Source: Gimesia benthica (lineage in GTDB: Bacteria > Planctomycetota > Planctomycetia > Planctomycetales > Planctomycetaceae). From it: a DNA stretch of 64,000 nt. The notes under the pieces are model-generated. The model ran no database searches, was not told the origin of the DNA, and worked only from the letters and a program-made list of their open reading frames with translations. Of the stretch, positions 26,153 to 35,131 are shown in pieces. Each line of letters opens with the position of its first letter. Positions within the stretch are counted from its first letter, which is position 1. Location: NCBI RefSeq assembly GCF_009720525.1, contig NZ_CP043930.1:3194501-3258500 (forward strand). The letters run 5' to 3'. The position numbers and the translations under genes are program-made.

Positions 26153-27826
26153 TTACTCTTCATCCCAGTGAAAGCGAGCCGCCATCGGCATGCGACGACC
26201 TGATCCGAATGCCCGGGCTGACAGTTTGATGCCGGGTGGCATCTGTCGACGTTTAAATTCATTCCGATCCAGGCGGTTGGCAACCCATTGAACGGTCTCA
26301 CGTGGATACTGCTCCGACAGGCTCCGCACGGAACGTTCGTCTTCGATCAAACCTTTCAGAATCCCGTCCAGAACATCATAAGGTGGTAGTGAATCCTGAT
26401 CGACCTGATTCGGTGCCAGCTCTGCACTGGGTGCCTTATCCAGAATGTTCTCCGGAATCACAATGCGGCCGGCACGCTGGTTAACATAACGCGAAACCAG
26501 GTAGACATCGCATTTCAGCACATCACAGAGTACGGCGAAACCTCCGGCCATGTCGCCATACAGCGTGCAGTATCCCATGGCCAGTTCGCTCTTGTTACCG
26601 GTCGCTAAAGCCATCCAGCCATGTTGATTGCTGCGAACCATCACATTGGCTCCGCGGATACGCGCCTGCAGATTCTGATCTGCCAGCCCTGCAGGTGCTT
26701 CGCGTAAATCATCACCGATAACAGGCAGATTCTCAAATGCCTGATGCACTGAATCAATGGGAACGGTTTCATAATCGATGCCCAGGTTCTCTGCCAGTGC
26801 CAGTGAATCCACCACACTGTGATCGCTACTGTATCGACTGGGGAGCAGCAGACCATGCACGTGCTGCGGGCCGATGGCCTCGGCTGCGACCGCTGCGGCC
26901 AGGGCGCTGTCGATACCTCCCGAAAGGCCGAGAACGCAATCGGTGAATCCACACTTCTGCATATAATCCCGCAGACCCAGCACCAGGGCATCGAACAACT
27001 GCTCTTCACGGGACAGGGGTGAAATTTCGAGAGGCGATTCAACGGCCGCCTCAGTATCAAACAGCTGCAGATCTTCTTTGAAGCCGGCCATCTGTAACTG
27101 AAGCTGACTGTTCTGATCGAGGACGAAGCTGTGCCCGTCAAAGACCAGATCATCGTTGCCCCCCACCTGGTTGACGAACAGGTAAGGGATTGAGTAACGA
27201 TCCACATGCGACTGAATGATTTGCTGCCGTCGTTTTCGTTTGTCGATTTCAAAGGGACTGGCAGAGATGTTGATCAGCAGATCGGAACCGGCTTCGGCGA
27301 GGATTCGAACCGGATCGGGGAGTTGCACCGGCTGATCATGATAAAAGGTATCGGGTTGCCCCCACCAGGCATCTTCGCAGATATGCAGACCCAATTTGAG
27401 TCCACGAAAAGTGACGGGGCAGATCTGCTCCAGCTCGGCATGGCGGAAATAGCGCTGTTCATCAAAGACATCATAATTGGGCAGCAGCAGCTTGTGCACG
27501 CGTTCCACGACAGCTCCCTGATAGAGCAGGCTGGCCGCGTTTGCCATGCGTCTGCCGGGAAGACCTCGTCCGGTCGGATGACCTACAATCACTCCGATAT
27601 TGACGGGGATTTCCTGTGCCAGTTTTTCTACTGCCCGGTCACAGGCTGCGATGAAACCTTCTCTCAGCAGGATGTCTTTGGGGGGATATCCACAGACAAC
27701 CAGTTCCGAAAACAGGACCAGTTCAGCGCCGGCCTGTTCAGCTCGTTGCACTGCTTCCAAGATTCGCTGACAGTTTCCGCGCAGGTCACCTACCGTCGGG
27801 TTCAGCTGGGCCAAAGCAATTTTCAC
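26153..27826 (-). CDS. nadE: Glutamine-dependent NAD+ synthetase
   Basis: A 557-residue two-domain enzyme making NAD from deamido-NAD. The N-terminal nitrilase-type glutaminase has E41 ([11 protein letters not shown]), K112 ([17 protein letters not shown]) and C150 (HICEDAWW), the Glu-Lys-Cys triad. The C-terminal synthetase carries the ATP pyrophosphatase loop [13 protein letters not shown] at 300-312, plus [25 protein letters not shown] and [24 protein letters not shown]. Start is GTG at 27826. Length fits the glutamine-dependent class. It is followed after 51 nt by the serine hydrolase/NamZ gene, likely on the same transcript. Confidence 0.96.
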   Translation of the reverse strand: MKIALAQLNPTVGDLRGNCQRILEAVQRAEQAGAELVLFSELVVCGYPPKDILLREGFIAACDRAVEKLAQEIPVNIGVIVGHPTGRGLPGRRMANAASLLYQGAVVERVHKLLLPNYDVFDEQRYFRHAELEQICPVTFRGLKLGLHICEDAWWGQPDTFYHDQPVQLPDPVRILAEAGSDLLINISASPFEIDKRKRRQQIIQSHVDRYSIPYLFVNQVGGNDDLVFDGHSFVLDQNSQLQLQMAGFKEDLQLFDTEAAVESPLEISPLSREEQLFDALVLGLRDYMQKCGFTDCVLGLSGGIDSALAAAVAAEAIGPQHVHGLLLPSRYSSDHSVVDSLALAENLGIDYETVPIDSVHQAFENLPVIGDDLREAPAGLADQNLQARIRGANVMVRSNQHGWMALATGNKSELAMGYCTLYGDMAGGFAVLCDVLKCDVYLVSRYVNQRAGRIVIPENILDKAPSAELAPNQVDQDSLPPYDVLDGILKGLIEDERSVRSLSEQYPRETVQWVANRLDRNEFKRRQMPPGIKLSARAFGSGRRMPMAARFHWDEE

Positions 27827-28094
27827 GGACGCTCTTCACTCCTGCAACAAATGCATCAGATGTTCGGATTCTAAGGACCTGAACGCCAGGGAACCCATAC
27901 TTGCTGTAATTCAGACAGCAGACAAAGGAATTTCCTGATTTTGGGCTAAATCCAGGACTTTTTTTTGACCACCGCGGACACGCGACCTAAGTTTAGATGA
28001 GCAGAACTACATCTCTCAAGGGAACAGGGCCATTTGTTGAGGCTCATTATAGATTGATTCCCCTTTACAAAGTATCCCGGGACAGAGATCTCTT

Positions 28095-28481
28095 ATGACA
28101 CATTCTAGAAAAAGAGCTTCATCACAGGCAAATGGGCGACCATTGTTAAGCCATACCTCGATCCTGATTATCAGTATCTTCATCCTGGGTATGGCTACGG
28201 GAAATATTTCGTCCGTACCTGCTAACAGTTCGTTCCTGATGATGGGCGTCTTCGGCGTCATCTCATACTTTGGACTGGGTGCGCTGGCCGATTCCCGCGA
28301 GCGGAAACGTCGGCAGCAGATCCTGGAACAGAAAGAAGAAGCACTCGAAGGCCGTCTGGAACGCCATCTGACCACGAATCCGCAATGCCACCCGCCTCAG
28401 CGCGTGGCCAGTGCAGGTAGCCTGCATAACGCTGACCGTCAGGCTGAGATGCCTCAACTGACCACATGCCAGAATCGCTGA
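28095..28481 (+). CDS. Small membrane protein of unknown function
   Basis: A 128-residue protein with two hydrophobic spans (SILIISIFILGMATGNI and SSFLMMGVFGVISYFGLGALA) followed by a highly charged helix (DSRERKRRQQILEQKEEALEGRLERHL), probably a cytoplasmic coiled coil, and a polar tail. No family recognised. It points away from nadE and converges on the TPR/HEAT gene. The start has a weak ribosome site (GAGATCTCTT), so confidence is moderate. Confidence 0.6.
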   Translation: MTHSRKRASSQANGRPLLSHTSILIISIFILGMATGNISSVPANSSFLMMGVFGVISYFGLGALADSRERKRRQQILEQKEEALEGRLERHLTTNPQCHPPQRVASAGSLHNADRQAEMPQLTTCQNR

Positions 28482-28507
28482 ACTCTGGTTTCAGACGAGC
28501 ATAAAAA

Positions 28508-28546
28508 AAACGGTTCCAGATTGCTTTCGCGAATCTGAAACCGTTT
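28508..28546 (-). terminator. Rho-independent terminator of the TPR/HEAT lipoprotein gene
   Basis: Arms at 28508-28522 and 28532-28546 pair over 15 bp with a single mismatch; on the minus strand the stem is followed by a run of eight T. It lies 24 nt beyond the stop of the 28570 gene. Confidence 0.85.
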
Positions 28547-28569
28547 GGAGCTTTTTAGTACATACTCAA

Positions 28570-31011
28570 TCAGTTGGCTGAAGGAGCATTGATCCGATGG
28601 CTTACCCGGGTCAAGGCATTACGGGCTGCGGTCCGTACGTCTGAGTTCGTATCAAACCGTGCTTTCTGCAGTTCTGGAATTGATTTGTGAGCGAAGGGCC
28701 CAATCTCTCCCAGTGCATAAGCGGCTCCCGCACGCACCTGACTTGCTTTATCCTGCAGAGCCAGTGAGAGGGCCGCTACGACACGGTCATCTTCCGGTTG
28801 CAGATCAGCCAGGCTGTAGCAGGCCAGCCAACGGATGTTGACATCTTTAGACATCAGGCAGTCTGACAGTGTCTTATGAGCCTGATATTTCCAGTCCGGA
28901 CTCCGGGCCAGCAGTTCAGCTGTATGCAGGCGAACGTAAGGATTGCTGTCCGAGAGTGAGCGAACCAGAATCGGTGTCAGTTCCTGTGACTGATGACCAA
29001 TCTGTGACAGCACCGCTGCCGCAAACGAACGATCACTTTCCACCTGGGAATTCATGGCTTCAATCAAAGTCGGCACGGAATCATCCGTATTCCCTTCGAT
29101 TCTCCATAATGCGAATGCGCTTTGAATCCGCACGCCCATATTCTCATGCAGTGACAGAGAACGCAGAGCAGGAACCGAAGCGATTGCTTCTGCTTCCATC
29201 GCCCCCAGTCGCTGGACTGCCTGTTTCAGTTCGGGCACATCGCTGGAATCCAACTGTTTGACCAGGTACAGGACTTCACCGCTGGCATTGGGACAGAGCG
29301 CGGCTGCCGAATTGGGAGGTACGATTTCCCGCTTAGGCTGGCTGAGGCTCACGTTCTGTACCATCGGCTTCTGGCTGGGCTGTACCGGCTCAACTTCGAT
29401 CTGCCGGGAAACCGTACTGATTTTTCCCTGTTCCGATTTTGATTTCGGATCGACGGGATTCCAGGTTCCGATCTGAGCCACTTCAGCATCCTCAAAAGGC
29501 GAATTGCTGACAGCTCCACGCTGCTGATGCTCAAAAGGATTCTGTGTGTCCCGTGGCATTTCGCTTTGTGCGACCTGTCGGAAATCTGGTGTAACCTGTA
29601 CCCGTTGCTCATCAGCCGGTGTGAAATCAGCGATTAACTCTGTCTGCAGGTCCCGCATCAGCTCGTAAGCGGAACGTTTCTGCGCGGGCTCAGTTTTAGC
29701 CGGTTTTTCAGTCGCACGGGCGACCTGTGTTTCCCGGACTTCAGGTTTACGAACCGGTTGCCGTTCTGCTTGACTCGCGGATTCCATCTGGGCGACCGCT
29801 TCGTCAGTCAGTCTTCTGAAGGAGACTTCCTCTTCGGGCTGGGAACGATTTTCAGCCTGGGCCAGAATCTCATTCAGTCTGGAACCTGCCTGTTCCCGTT
29901 TTTGTACTGAGTCGTCTACCTGAGATTTCATCGGTGTCTTTTCCGATTTCACCTCGGCGACTTCCATTGATTCCTGCTCAAATGCAGGCTCGCTCAGACT
30001 CGGGTCGGTCAGGAACGGGTTTTCAACTTTCTGTTTAGCAGATCCTTTACCGATGCGATCACGAATCTTCCGGAAAGGAGAATCATTGGTCGCAGCCACT
30101 TCGGTTTTGGGCTCGAAATCTTCTCTGGTCGGTTCCGCTTTCGGAGCCGGCTTCTGTTTTGGTGTTGTTTTTTGAGCGACTTCAACTTTACGAAACGTGT
30201 TCTGTTCTGCACTCGCGGTTTCCAGTTTGGATTTGGCAGTATCAGATCGCGAATGCTGAGCCATCTGCACATCCGGTTTAGCCGACTTCAATGCAGGGTC
30301 TGCAGACAACTGTGCAATATTCATCTGCACGCGTTTCAGCAGTTTTTCATTCTGTTTGAATTCAGCAGAACCCGGTTTCAGGCCGCCGCTTTCACCAGCC
30401 GCCATCCGGCTCATAGCCAGTGATCGCTGATAGCGTTCCAGGGCTTCACGTTTTTCACCACGCTGAGCGTGCAGATGAGCGACGATCTCGTGGGCTTCGG
30501 CGGGGGTGCTGATTTTACACAGCTGTGTATAGCTCTCGTGCATTTTCCCCTGGGTTCCCAGAACCGTGGCCAGACGCGTCACGGCGCGTTCGTTGTCCGG
30601 CTCCAGCTTGACGGATCTCTGCAGAACCTTTTCGGCTTCGTTCAGCTTTTTCATCTTGTACAGAGCATAGCCGTAGTCACTCAACAGTTCCGGATTCTCC
30701 GGTGTCAGTGCTTCTGCCTTTTTGAAGTATTCCAGGGCTTCTTCCCGCTCACCCACGCGATAACTTACGATCGCAAGGCGGTGACACGCCAATGCCCGTT
30801 TGGGATCCGCCTCGAAGATGTCTTCGTAGGTTTCCTTCGCCTTTTTTAATTCTTTTTTGTTTTCCAGATTCTGAGCGACCTCCATCTTGCTGTCCAGGAC
30901 CTTGGCCTTCGCGGAGGCTGGGAGCATGGCTGTGGGCATATGAGTACAACCGGCAAATGGAACAGCAACAGACGCTGAAAGAACTGCGGCCCAAATACTG
31001 CAGCGCTTCAT
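28570..31011 (-). CDS. Lipoprotein with N-terminal TPRs, long linker and C-terminal HEAT repeats
   Basis: An 813-residue protein. A lipoprotein signal ends with PFAGC (C22). Residues about 35-230 contain TPRs (KKELKKAKETYEDIFEADP, LACHRLAIVSYRVGEREEALEYFKKAEALTPENPELLSDYGYALYKMKKLNEAEKVLQRSVKLEPDNERA). A charged, Gln/Glu/Lys-rich, probably disordered segment covers 231-590. Residues about 595-805 have HEAT repeats (ALRSLSLHENMGVRIQSAFALWRIEG, LVRSLSDSNPYVRLHTAELLARSP, LALQDKASQVRAGAAYALGEIGP). Two scaffold domains joined by a flexible spacer suggest an envelope assembly platform. No enzyme domain found. Monocistronic, with a strong terminator. Confidence 0.88.
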   Translation of the reverse strand: MKRCSIWAAVLSASVAVPFAGCTHMPTAMLPASAKAKVLDSKMEVAQNLENKKELKKAKETYEDIFEADPKRALACHRLAIVSYRVGEREEALEYFKKAEALTPENPELLSDYGYALYKMKKLNEAEKVLQRSVKLEPDNERAVTRLATVLGTQGKMHESYTQLCKISTPAEAHEIVAHLHAQRGEKREALERYQRSLAMSRMAAGESGGLKPGSAEFKQNEKLLKRVQMNIAQLSADPALKSAKPDVQMAQHSRSDTAKSKLETASAEQNTFRKVEVAQKTTPKQKPAPKAEPTREDFEPKTEVAATNDSPFRKIRDRIGKGSAKQKVENPFLTDPSLSEPAFEQESMEVAEVKSEKTPMKSQVDDSVQKREQAGSRLNEILAQAENRSQPEEEVSFRRLTDEAVAQMESASQAERQPVRKPEVRETQVARATEKPAKTEPAQKRSAYELMRDLQTELIADFTPADEQRVQVTPDFRQVAQSEMPRDTQNPFEHQQRGAVSNSPFEDAEVAQIGTWNPVDPKSKSEQGKISTVSRQIEVEPVQPSQKPMVQNVSLSQPKREIVPPNSAAALCPNASGEVLYLVKQLDSSDVPELKQAVQRLGAMEAEAIASVPALRSLSLHENMGVRIQSAFALWRIEGNTDDSVPTLIEAMNSQVESDRSFAAAVLSQIGHQSQELTPILVRSLSDSNPYVRLHTAELLARSPDWKYQAHKTLSDCLMSKDVNIRWLACYSLADLQPEDDRVVAALSLALQDKASQVRAGAAYALGEIGPFAHKSIPELQKARFDTNSDVRTAARNALTRVSHRINAPSAN

Positions 31012-31371
31012 GTTGAAATCCTCGAATAAATAGAGTCGAGAGCGATTAGTTCAGGTTAGCCGTCTCGTGAGCACGAATGACTGAGATATTTTGAGAGTCA
31101 GTTCAAGCTGTCGCTGGGATTCCTGTCCGGTTCTCGCTCGTAGCGAATGTAACAGGTAAGCCACCTGCAACGACAACTCACGGCTTTATGAATAGTTCGG
31201 TTATTCACGTTGCACCGGTGTAAAGGGAAGTACAGAATATCGCACCTGTCATGAAGATCGTGACGGAAGTGCCGGCTGTAACGCGTGACCAAACCGGGGC
31301 AAGATTTCCGAAGAGTTAAACCTTGACGATTATTCCGAATCTGCCGACAGGCACTCCATCAGGCTTATCCT
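31012..31371. other. 360-bp spacer between two minus-strand genes
   Basis: Should hold the promoter of the TPR/HEAT gene. No ORF with a ribosome site, hairpin with T-run, or repeat was noticed. Confidence 0.5.
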
Positions 31372-31932
31372 TCAGCTTTCCAGTGCTTTGGCGATCAGTT
31401 TCAGCATCTGATCGGCGGCTGCCAGCTGACGGCGTTGACGTAATGTGAGCCCGTCTGCGGGATGATTCTGCACCGGTCCACTCGCGATCAGCGCATCACT
31501 TTGCAACGCCTCGACAGACACCAGTTCCGGCGGCACCGCAAGATCACTGGAAGTCCGTCGGGCGATACCAATACAGACAAGCCCATCCTGAGACTCCGGG
31601 GCACCAGGTCCCAGATGCCCCGTGATCGCTGCGGAGAGACTCGCTTCGGGAGTTTCCTGCAGGACACCCAAAGCCATTTCCCGGGCCGTCTCGCGACTGA
31701 CATCGGTAAACTGGTTCAGCGTCTCCGCCTGTACTCCCAGCCACTTCATTTTGGTATCCCAGCGATAGACCACGGCTGAGCCACAGAAATAGTCAGAAAT
31801 CCCCGGCAGGCTGGTCATCAGCGTGGCCACCAGTCCGCCGGTACAACTCTCTGCCAGGACGAGTTTTCGGTCGTAACGGGAGAGAGCTGATTTAACTTCC
31901 TCAGCAGACTGGATCAAAAACTCGGGAAACAT
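31372..31932 (-). CDS. pncC: CinA C-terminal domain protein (nicotinamide-nucleotide amidase, PncC-like)
   Basis: A 186-residue stand-alone CinA C-terminal domain: KLVLAESCTGGLVATLMTSLPGISDYFCGSAVVYRWDTKMKWLGV, VSRETAREMALGV and SLSAAITGHLGPGAPESQDGLVCIGIA. Family members deamidate nicotinamide mononucleotide to nicotinic acid mononucleotide, recycling pyridine nucleotide; the Ser of AESCTGG and a conserved Lys/Tyr pair are typical of the active site. It lacks the N-terminal MoaB-like half found in full CinA. nadE, also NAD metabolism, is 4 kb away but not in the same operon. Confidence 0.88.
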   Translation of the reverse strand: MFPEFLIQSAEEVKSALSRYDRKLVLAESCTGGLVATLMTSLPGISDYFCGSAVVYRWDTKMKWLGVQAETLNQFTDVSRETAREMALGVLQETPEASLSAAITGHLGPGAPESQDGLVCIGIARRTSSDLAVPPELVSVEALQSDALIASGPVQNHPADGLTLRQRRQLAAADQMLKLIAKALES

Positions 31933-32055
31933 GCAGATCTCTCCAAAAACAGCGTTTGCGGCTCTGCTGATAATTTACACAACATGCCATCTATTCTACA
32001 GTGTGCAAACCAGAAATAATTTCCCTTACTTCACCTGCGATAGCACAACGAATCC

Positions 32056-32688
32056 ATGATGACGCGTTCGAAACCGACCAAAGACCTCAAACCCTATTTT
32101 CAGACTCTTGAAGACCTGGAAGGCCCTTTCGACTGGGCTGCTTTTTTTGGCAATGATAATCCGGTAGTTCTGGACGTAGGTGCCGGCCGCGGTCTGTTTC
32201 TGTTCAATTCCAGCGGTGAGCACCCGGAGAAAAACTTTCTGGGAATGGAGATCGACTACCGCGAGGGGCGCCGCGCTGCAACCCGGTTACTGAAATCCGA
32301 GCGTCCCAATGCTCGTGTGCTGGGGGGAGATGCGAGGGTTGCTTTCGACAAGTTCATCCCCGACTCTTCTATTTCCGAAGTACATGTTTACTTTCCCGAT
32401 CCCTGGTGGAAGAAGCGCCACCACAAACGCCGGATTTTTACCGACGTGTTTGTGGAACGGGTCACCAAAGCATTAAAGAATGGCGGAGAGTTGCACTTCT
32501 GGACGGACGTCGAAGAATACTACGAACGGGTCGTTAACCTGATGGATCACGCACCCCAGTTCATCAAACGGGAAGCTCCCGAGGAAAAACTCCCGGAACA
32601 CGATATGGATTTCCAGACCAGCTTCGAACGAAAAAAACGCAAGGAAGGCTGGATCATTCACCGTGGTCTCTGGGAACTCAGCAAGTAA
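32056..32688 (+). CDS. trmB: tRNA (guanine-N7-)-methyltransferase TrmB
   Basis: A 210-residue SAM-dependent enzyme that methylates G46 of tRNA. Rossmann motif I is VVLDVGAGRGLFL, followed by NFLGMEIDYREGRRAA (acid D/E contact) and the family hallmark HVYFPDPWWKKRHHKRRIF; LHFWTDVEEYYERV and the C-terminal TSFERKKRKEGWIIHRGLWEL also fit. Two consecutive ATG codons at 32056 and 32059 leave a one-codon ambiguity in the start. The gene is divergent from pncC-like and convergent with the following membrane-protein gene, 12 nt between stops. Confidence 0.95.
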   Translation: MMTRSKPTKDLKPYFQTLEDLEGPFDWAAFFGNDNPVVLDVGAGRGLFLFNSSGEHPEKNFLGMEIDYREGRRAATRLLKSERPNARVLGGDARVAFDKFIPDSSISEVHVYFPDPWWKKRHHKRRIFTDVFVERVTKALKNGGELHFWTDVEEYYERVVNLMDHAPQFIKREAPEEKLPEHDMDFQTSFERKKRKEGWIIHRGLWELSK

Positions 32689-32700
32689 TTCACAACGACT

Positions 32701-33375
32701 TCAGTTGTCCAGCACCGCCTGCTGCAGATCGATGGGACGGTTAAACCGAGACCGCCGATCGATGTGATACCACCAGATTCCGCGCACCGGATAAAACATC
32801 ACTGACCGCACGTGCTCGTGCTGGCGCTGCATGCTCGCCAGATAGGATTCTTCAAACTCCGGAAACTCGTGAGACAGTTCCAGATGTTTGATCCGGATCA
32901 GATCTTCAACCGCTGACGAATGCTTCTCATACAGGGGCTCGATCTGTTCGATGCCGAATGACTGCACGAAACGGCGGGGCGGCGCGGGAAAAATCAGTGA
33001 CTCCCGGTCATTGGCAGTCAGCAGTGAATAGTCATCCACAAACAGGGTTGTGAAATTGTGGAACCGCCCGTAAGGAGAGAGAGTCACCTGAAAATAGGTG
33101 GCACTCTCGACGTGTTCCCACACCAGAATAAAATTCTGCTGCCAGCGATAAACGCCGGCTTCCCGAAACTGGCGGGAGCGGGCCCACTCCGATTCCGAGC
33201 CGCATTTACCGGTATAGTAATCGCAGGCTTCCTCTTCGGGCATCAGGATCAGCTGGGGAGACCGCATGTGCTGAATCGCGTAATAGATCAGAATCGGGAT
33301 CAACACAAACAGGTAGCCGACGAACATGACCGCCAGCATGAGTAACACATTAATCAGGTTGGCATTAGCCGGCAT
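32701..33375 (-). CDS. Membrane-anchored protein of unknown function
   Basis: A 224-residue protein with one N-terminal hydrophobic segment (LINVLLMLAVMFVGYLFVLIPILIYYAI) and a soluble remainder rich in aromatic and charged residues (WQQNFILVWEHVESATYFQVTLSPYGRFHNFTTLFVDDYSLLTAND). No conserved family was recognised. It follows the TAXI-type gene after 50 nt on the same strand and is probably cotranscribed, so it may act in the same membrane process. Confidence 0.75.
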   Translation of the reverse strand: MPANANLINVLLMLAVMFVGYLFVLIPILIYYAIQHMRSPQLILMPEEEACDYYTGKCGSESEWARSRQFREAGVYRWQQNFILVWEHVESATYFQVTLSPYGRFHNFTTLFVDDYSLLTANDRESLIFPAPPRRFVQSFGIEQIEPLYEKHSSAVEDLIRIKHLELSHEFPEFEESYLASMQRQHEHVRSVMFYPVRGIWWYHIDRRSRFNRPIDLQQAVLDN

Positions 33376-33425
33376 AGTCTACTTCCGGGCGGGTAGCCTT
33401 GTATAAATGGCATCAGAGAAAGAGT

Positions 33426-34820
33426 TCAATCGTCCTTTATCTTCTCACCCAGCCGGTCAATTTTCCAGCCTAAAAGTTTGGCGTTAATTTTGTCACTCAA
33501 TGCGTGACACATTTCCAGAAAGACATCTGTCGCCCGATCCTCATTCAACTCGTGGGCAGAAAACTGTTTCAGCGTATGCTGCCTCAGGCTGGTTACGTCA
33601 TCCAGCAACGCGATGAGTGCCGGACCATCCTGCGGTTTATTGCCATCGAATTTCATCTGCTGATTCTCGATCTCAACCAGTTGCCTGATATAGCTGTCCA
33701 GCCGGTGTTCTTTCGATTTCTCGCGGCGTTTTCGGAACCAGTGGAACAGCAGGTAACCGGCAATCAGAATGGATACGATGAAGGAACGCATCCCTTCGGT
33801 CGCCTCGACGAATTCGGAATTCATAAACGGTTTGAGCTCCGGGTTGTAAACATGATCTGCCCCGTCGTGCATCGGAAACCCCTGGTTCTCGCGGGCGAAA
33901 GTCTGCCCCTTGGCGGACAGCTCATTCAGATGCACCTGCCGGGAAAAATTCTGATGCAGTACCTGTGTTGTTACCTCGGTAATCAGATCGTCCGAAACCG
34001 ATTCCCTGGTCAACAGCAGCGCACCACAGGCGACCGTGGGCAGATTCCGCTCGGGGATGACGCTTTGTTTTCGGGAATACATGCCTGCCGGGATCTCATA
34101 CGGATAGAACTGGGTTTCCCTCCGCGTCAGGGCACCGATATAAGGAATTTCGAGCAGACGATACTGACTGGTCTGCAGCAGTTTCTGTAAGAGCGGCGCT
34201 TCTACACCAACCGTCACGATAGCGGCATCCAGCTTGTTCTCACCGAACTCCTCTTCGATCTCGAGGTACGACAGATAGGCAGGCTTGATTTCATCCAGGG
34301 CCAGTTGGAGATGCTCCAGCAAAGGCAAACTGGCAGCCAGATCGCCTGAGCCCGGCTGCCCGATCGCAACCCGTTTGCCTTTCAGATCATTCACATTTCT
34401 GACTTCGGAATCGAGGGGTACAATCACATGCACGGCCTGGGAAAACAGATTGGCGATGAAACAGATTTCGTCCGTCTCAACCGGCCCAGCCTGCCTGGGA
34501 GCCGCGGGCCCGGGCTTGCGTTCGATCAGTACATACTCAGCCCCCGGCTGGTAAAATCCCAGATCGGCTTTGCCTGATCTCAGCAACTTCATATTCTCCA
34601 GCGAACCCTCTGTCTGCAGGATTTCGACTTCAATCGGTAACTGTTCCTGCAACCTTGCTTTGAGCTGTTCTGCGACCCCGTAATAACGCCCTTCCGGGTG
34701 ACCGGCGGCGATGGTAATACGATCGGGTAAGGCGGTCATCCAGCGGTAGGTCTGATGCAAAATTACCGGCAGGGAGATCAGGAGAACGACAACGAGGATC
34801 TTGAGGATAGTACGTCTCAT
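33426..34820 (-). CDS. TAXI-family solute-binding protein with C-terminal membrane anchor and cytoplasmic domain
   Basis: A 464-residue protein. An N-terminal span (ILKILVVVLLISLPVIL) is followed at about 33-330 by a TRAP-associated extracytoplasmic immunogenic (TAXI/NMT1-like) domain: ITIAAGHPEGRYYGVAEQLKARLQ, LLRSGKADLGFYQPGAEYVL, LKGKRVAIGQPGSGD and LDAAIVTVGVEAPLLQKLL. A second span at about 345-361 is followed by a charged helical tail of 100 residues (RKRREKSKEHRLDSYIRQLVEIENQQ). Ordinary TAXI proteins are free or lipid-anchored and feed a TRAP permease; no permease genes are near. The layout looks like a membrane sensor (inference). Upstream in an operon with the 32701 gene. Confidence 0.85.
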   Translation of the reverse strand: MRRTILKILVVVLLISLPVILHQTYRWMTALPDRITIAAGHPEGRYYGVAEQLKARLQEQLPIEVEILQTEGSLENMKLLRSGKADLGFYQPGAEYVLIERKPGPAAPRQAGPVETDEICFIANLFSQAVHVIVPLDSEVRNVNDLKGKRVAIGQPGSGDLAASLPLLEHLQLALDEIKPAYLSYLEIEEEFGENKLDAAIVTVGVEAPLLQKLLQTSQYRLLEIPYIGALTRRETQFYPYEIPAGMYSRKQSVIPERNLPTVACGALLLTRESVSDDLITEVTTQVLHQNFSRQVHLNELSAKGQTFARENQGFPMHDGADHVYNPELKPFMNSEFVEATEGMRSFIVSILIAGYLLFHWFRKRREKSKEHRLDSYIRQLVEIENQQMKFDGNKPQDGPALIALLDDVTSLRQHTLKQFSAHELNEDRATDVFLEMCHALSDKINAKLLGWKIDRLGEKIKDD

Positions 34821-35131
34821 ATGTCACTTCTTCGATGTATTCTCAAAAATAGTAATTCGGATAACCAACGGTAAAATGTGCACAGAATATCATACCCGTT
34901 TTGAAGCCGGTTATCTGCTTTTCAGCAGGAAATTGCAGCTTCAGTTACAGAGAAACGGATCAGACGCCCGGGGTGCTGAAACTGTTTGCTGAATTCCCCA
35001 GTTTGCAGTGTCATTTGCCTTGGCGCTATTTTTTGGCGAACTATGCTAAGGGACGATACCTCTGTATCATGAGGGGATTATTGTAACTCCCCTGCCCTGT
35101 ATCCCTTATTTTGAATAAGTGAGTGAATTCC
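34821..35131. other. 311-bp divergent spacer between the TAXI gene and serA
   Basis: Should carry promoters for both genes. A weak candidate for serA is TTGGCG at 35020-35025 and TATGCT at 35042-35047, spacer 16 nt. No ORF or hairpin of note. Confidence 0.4.
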
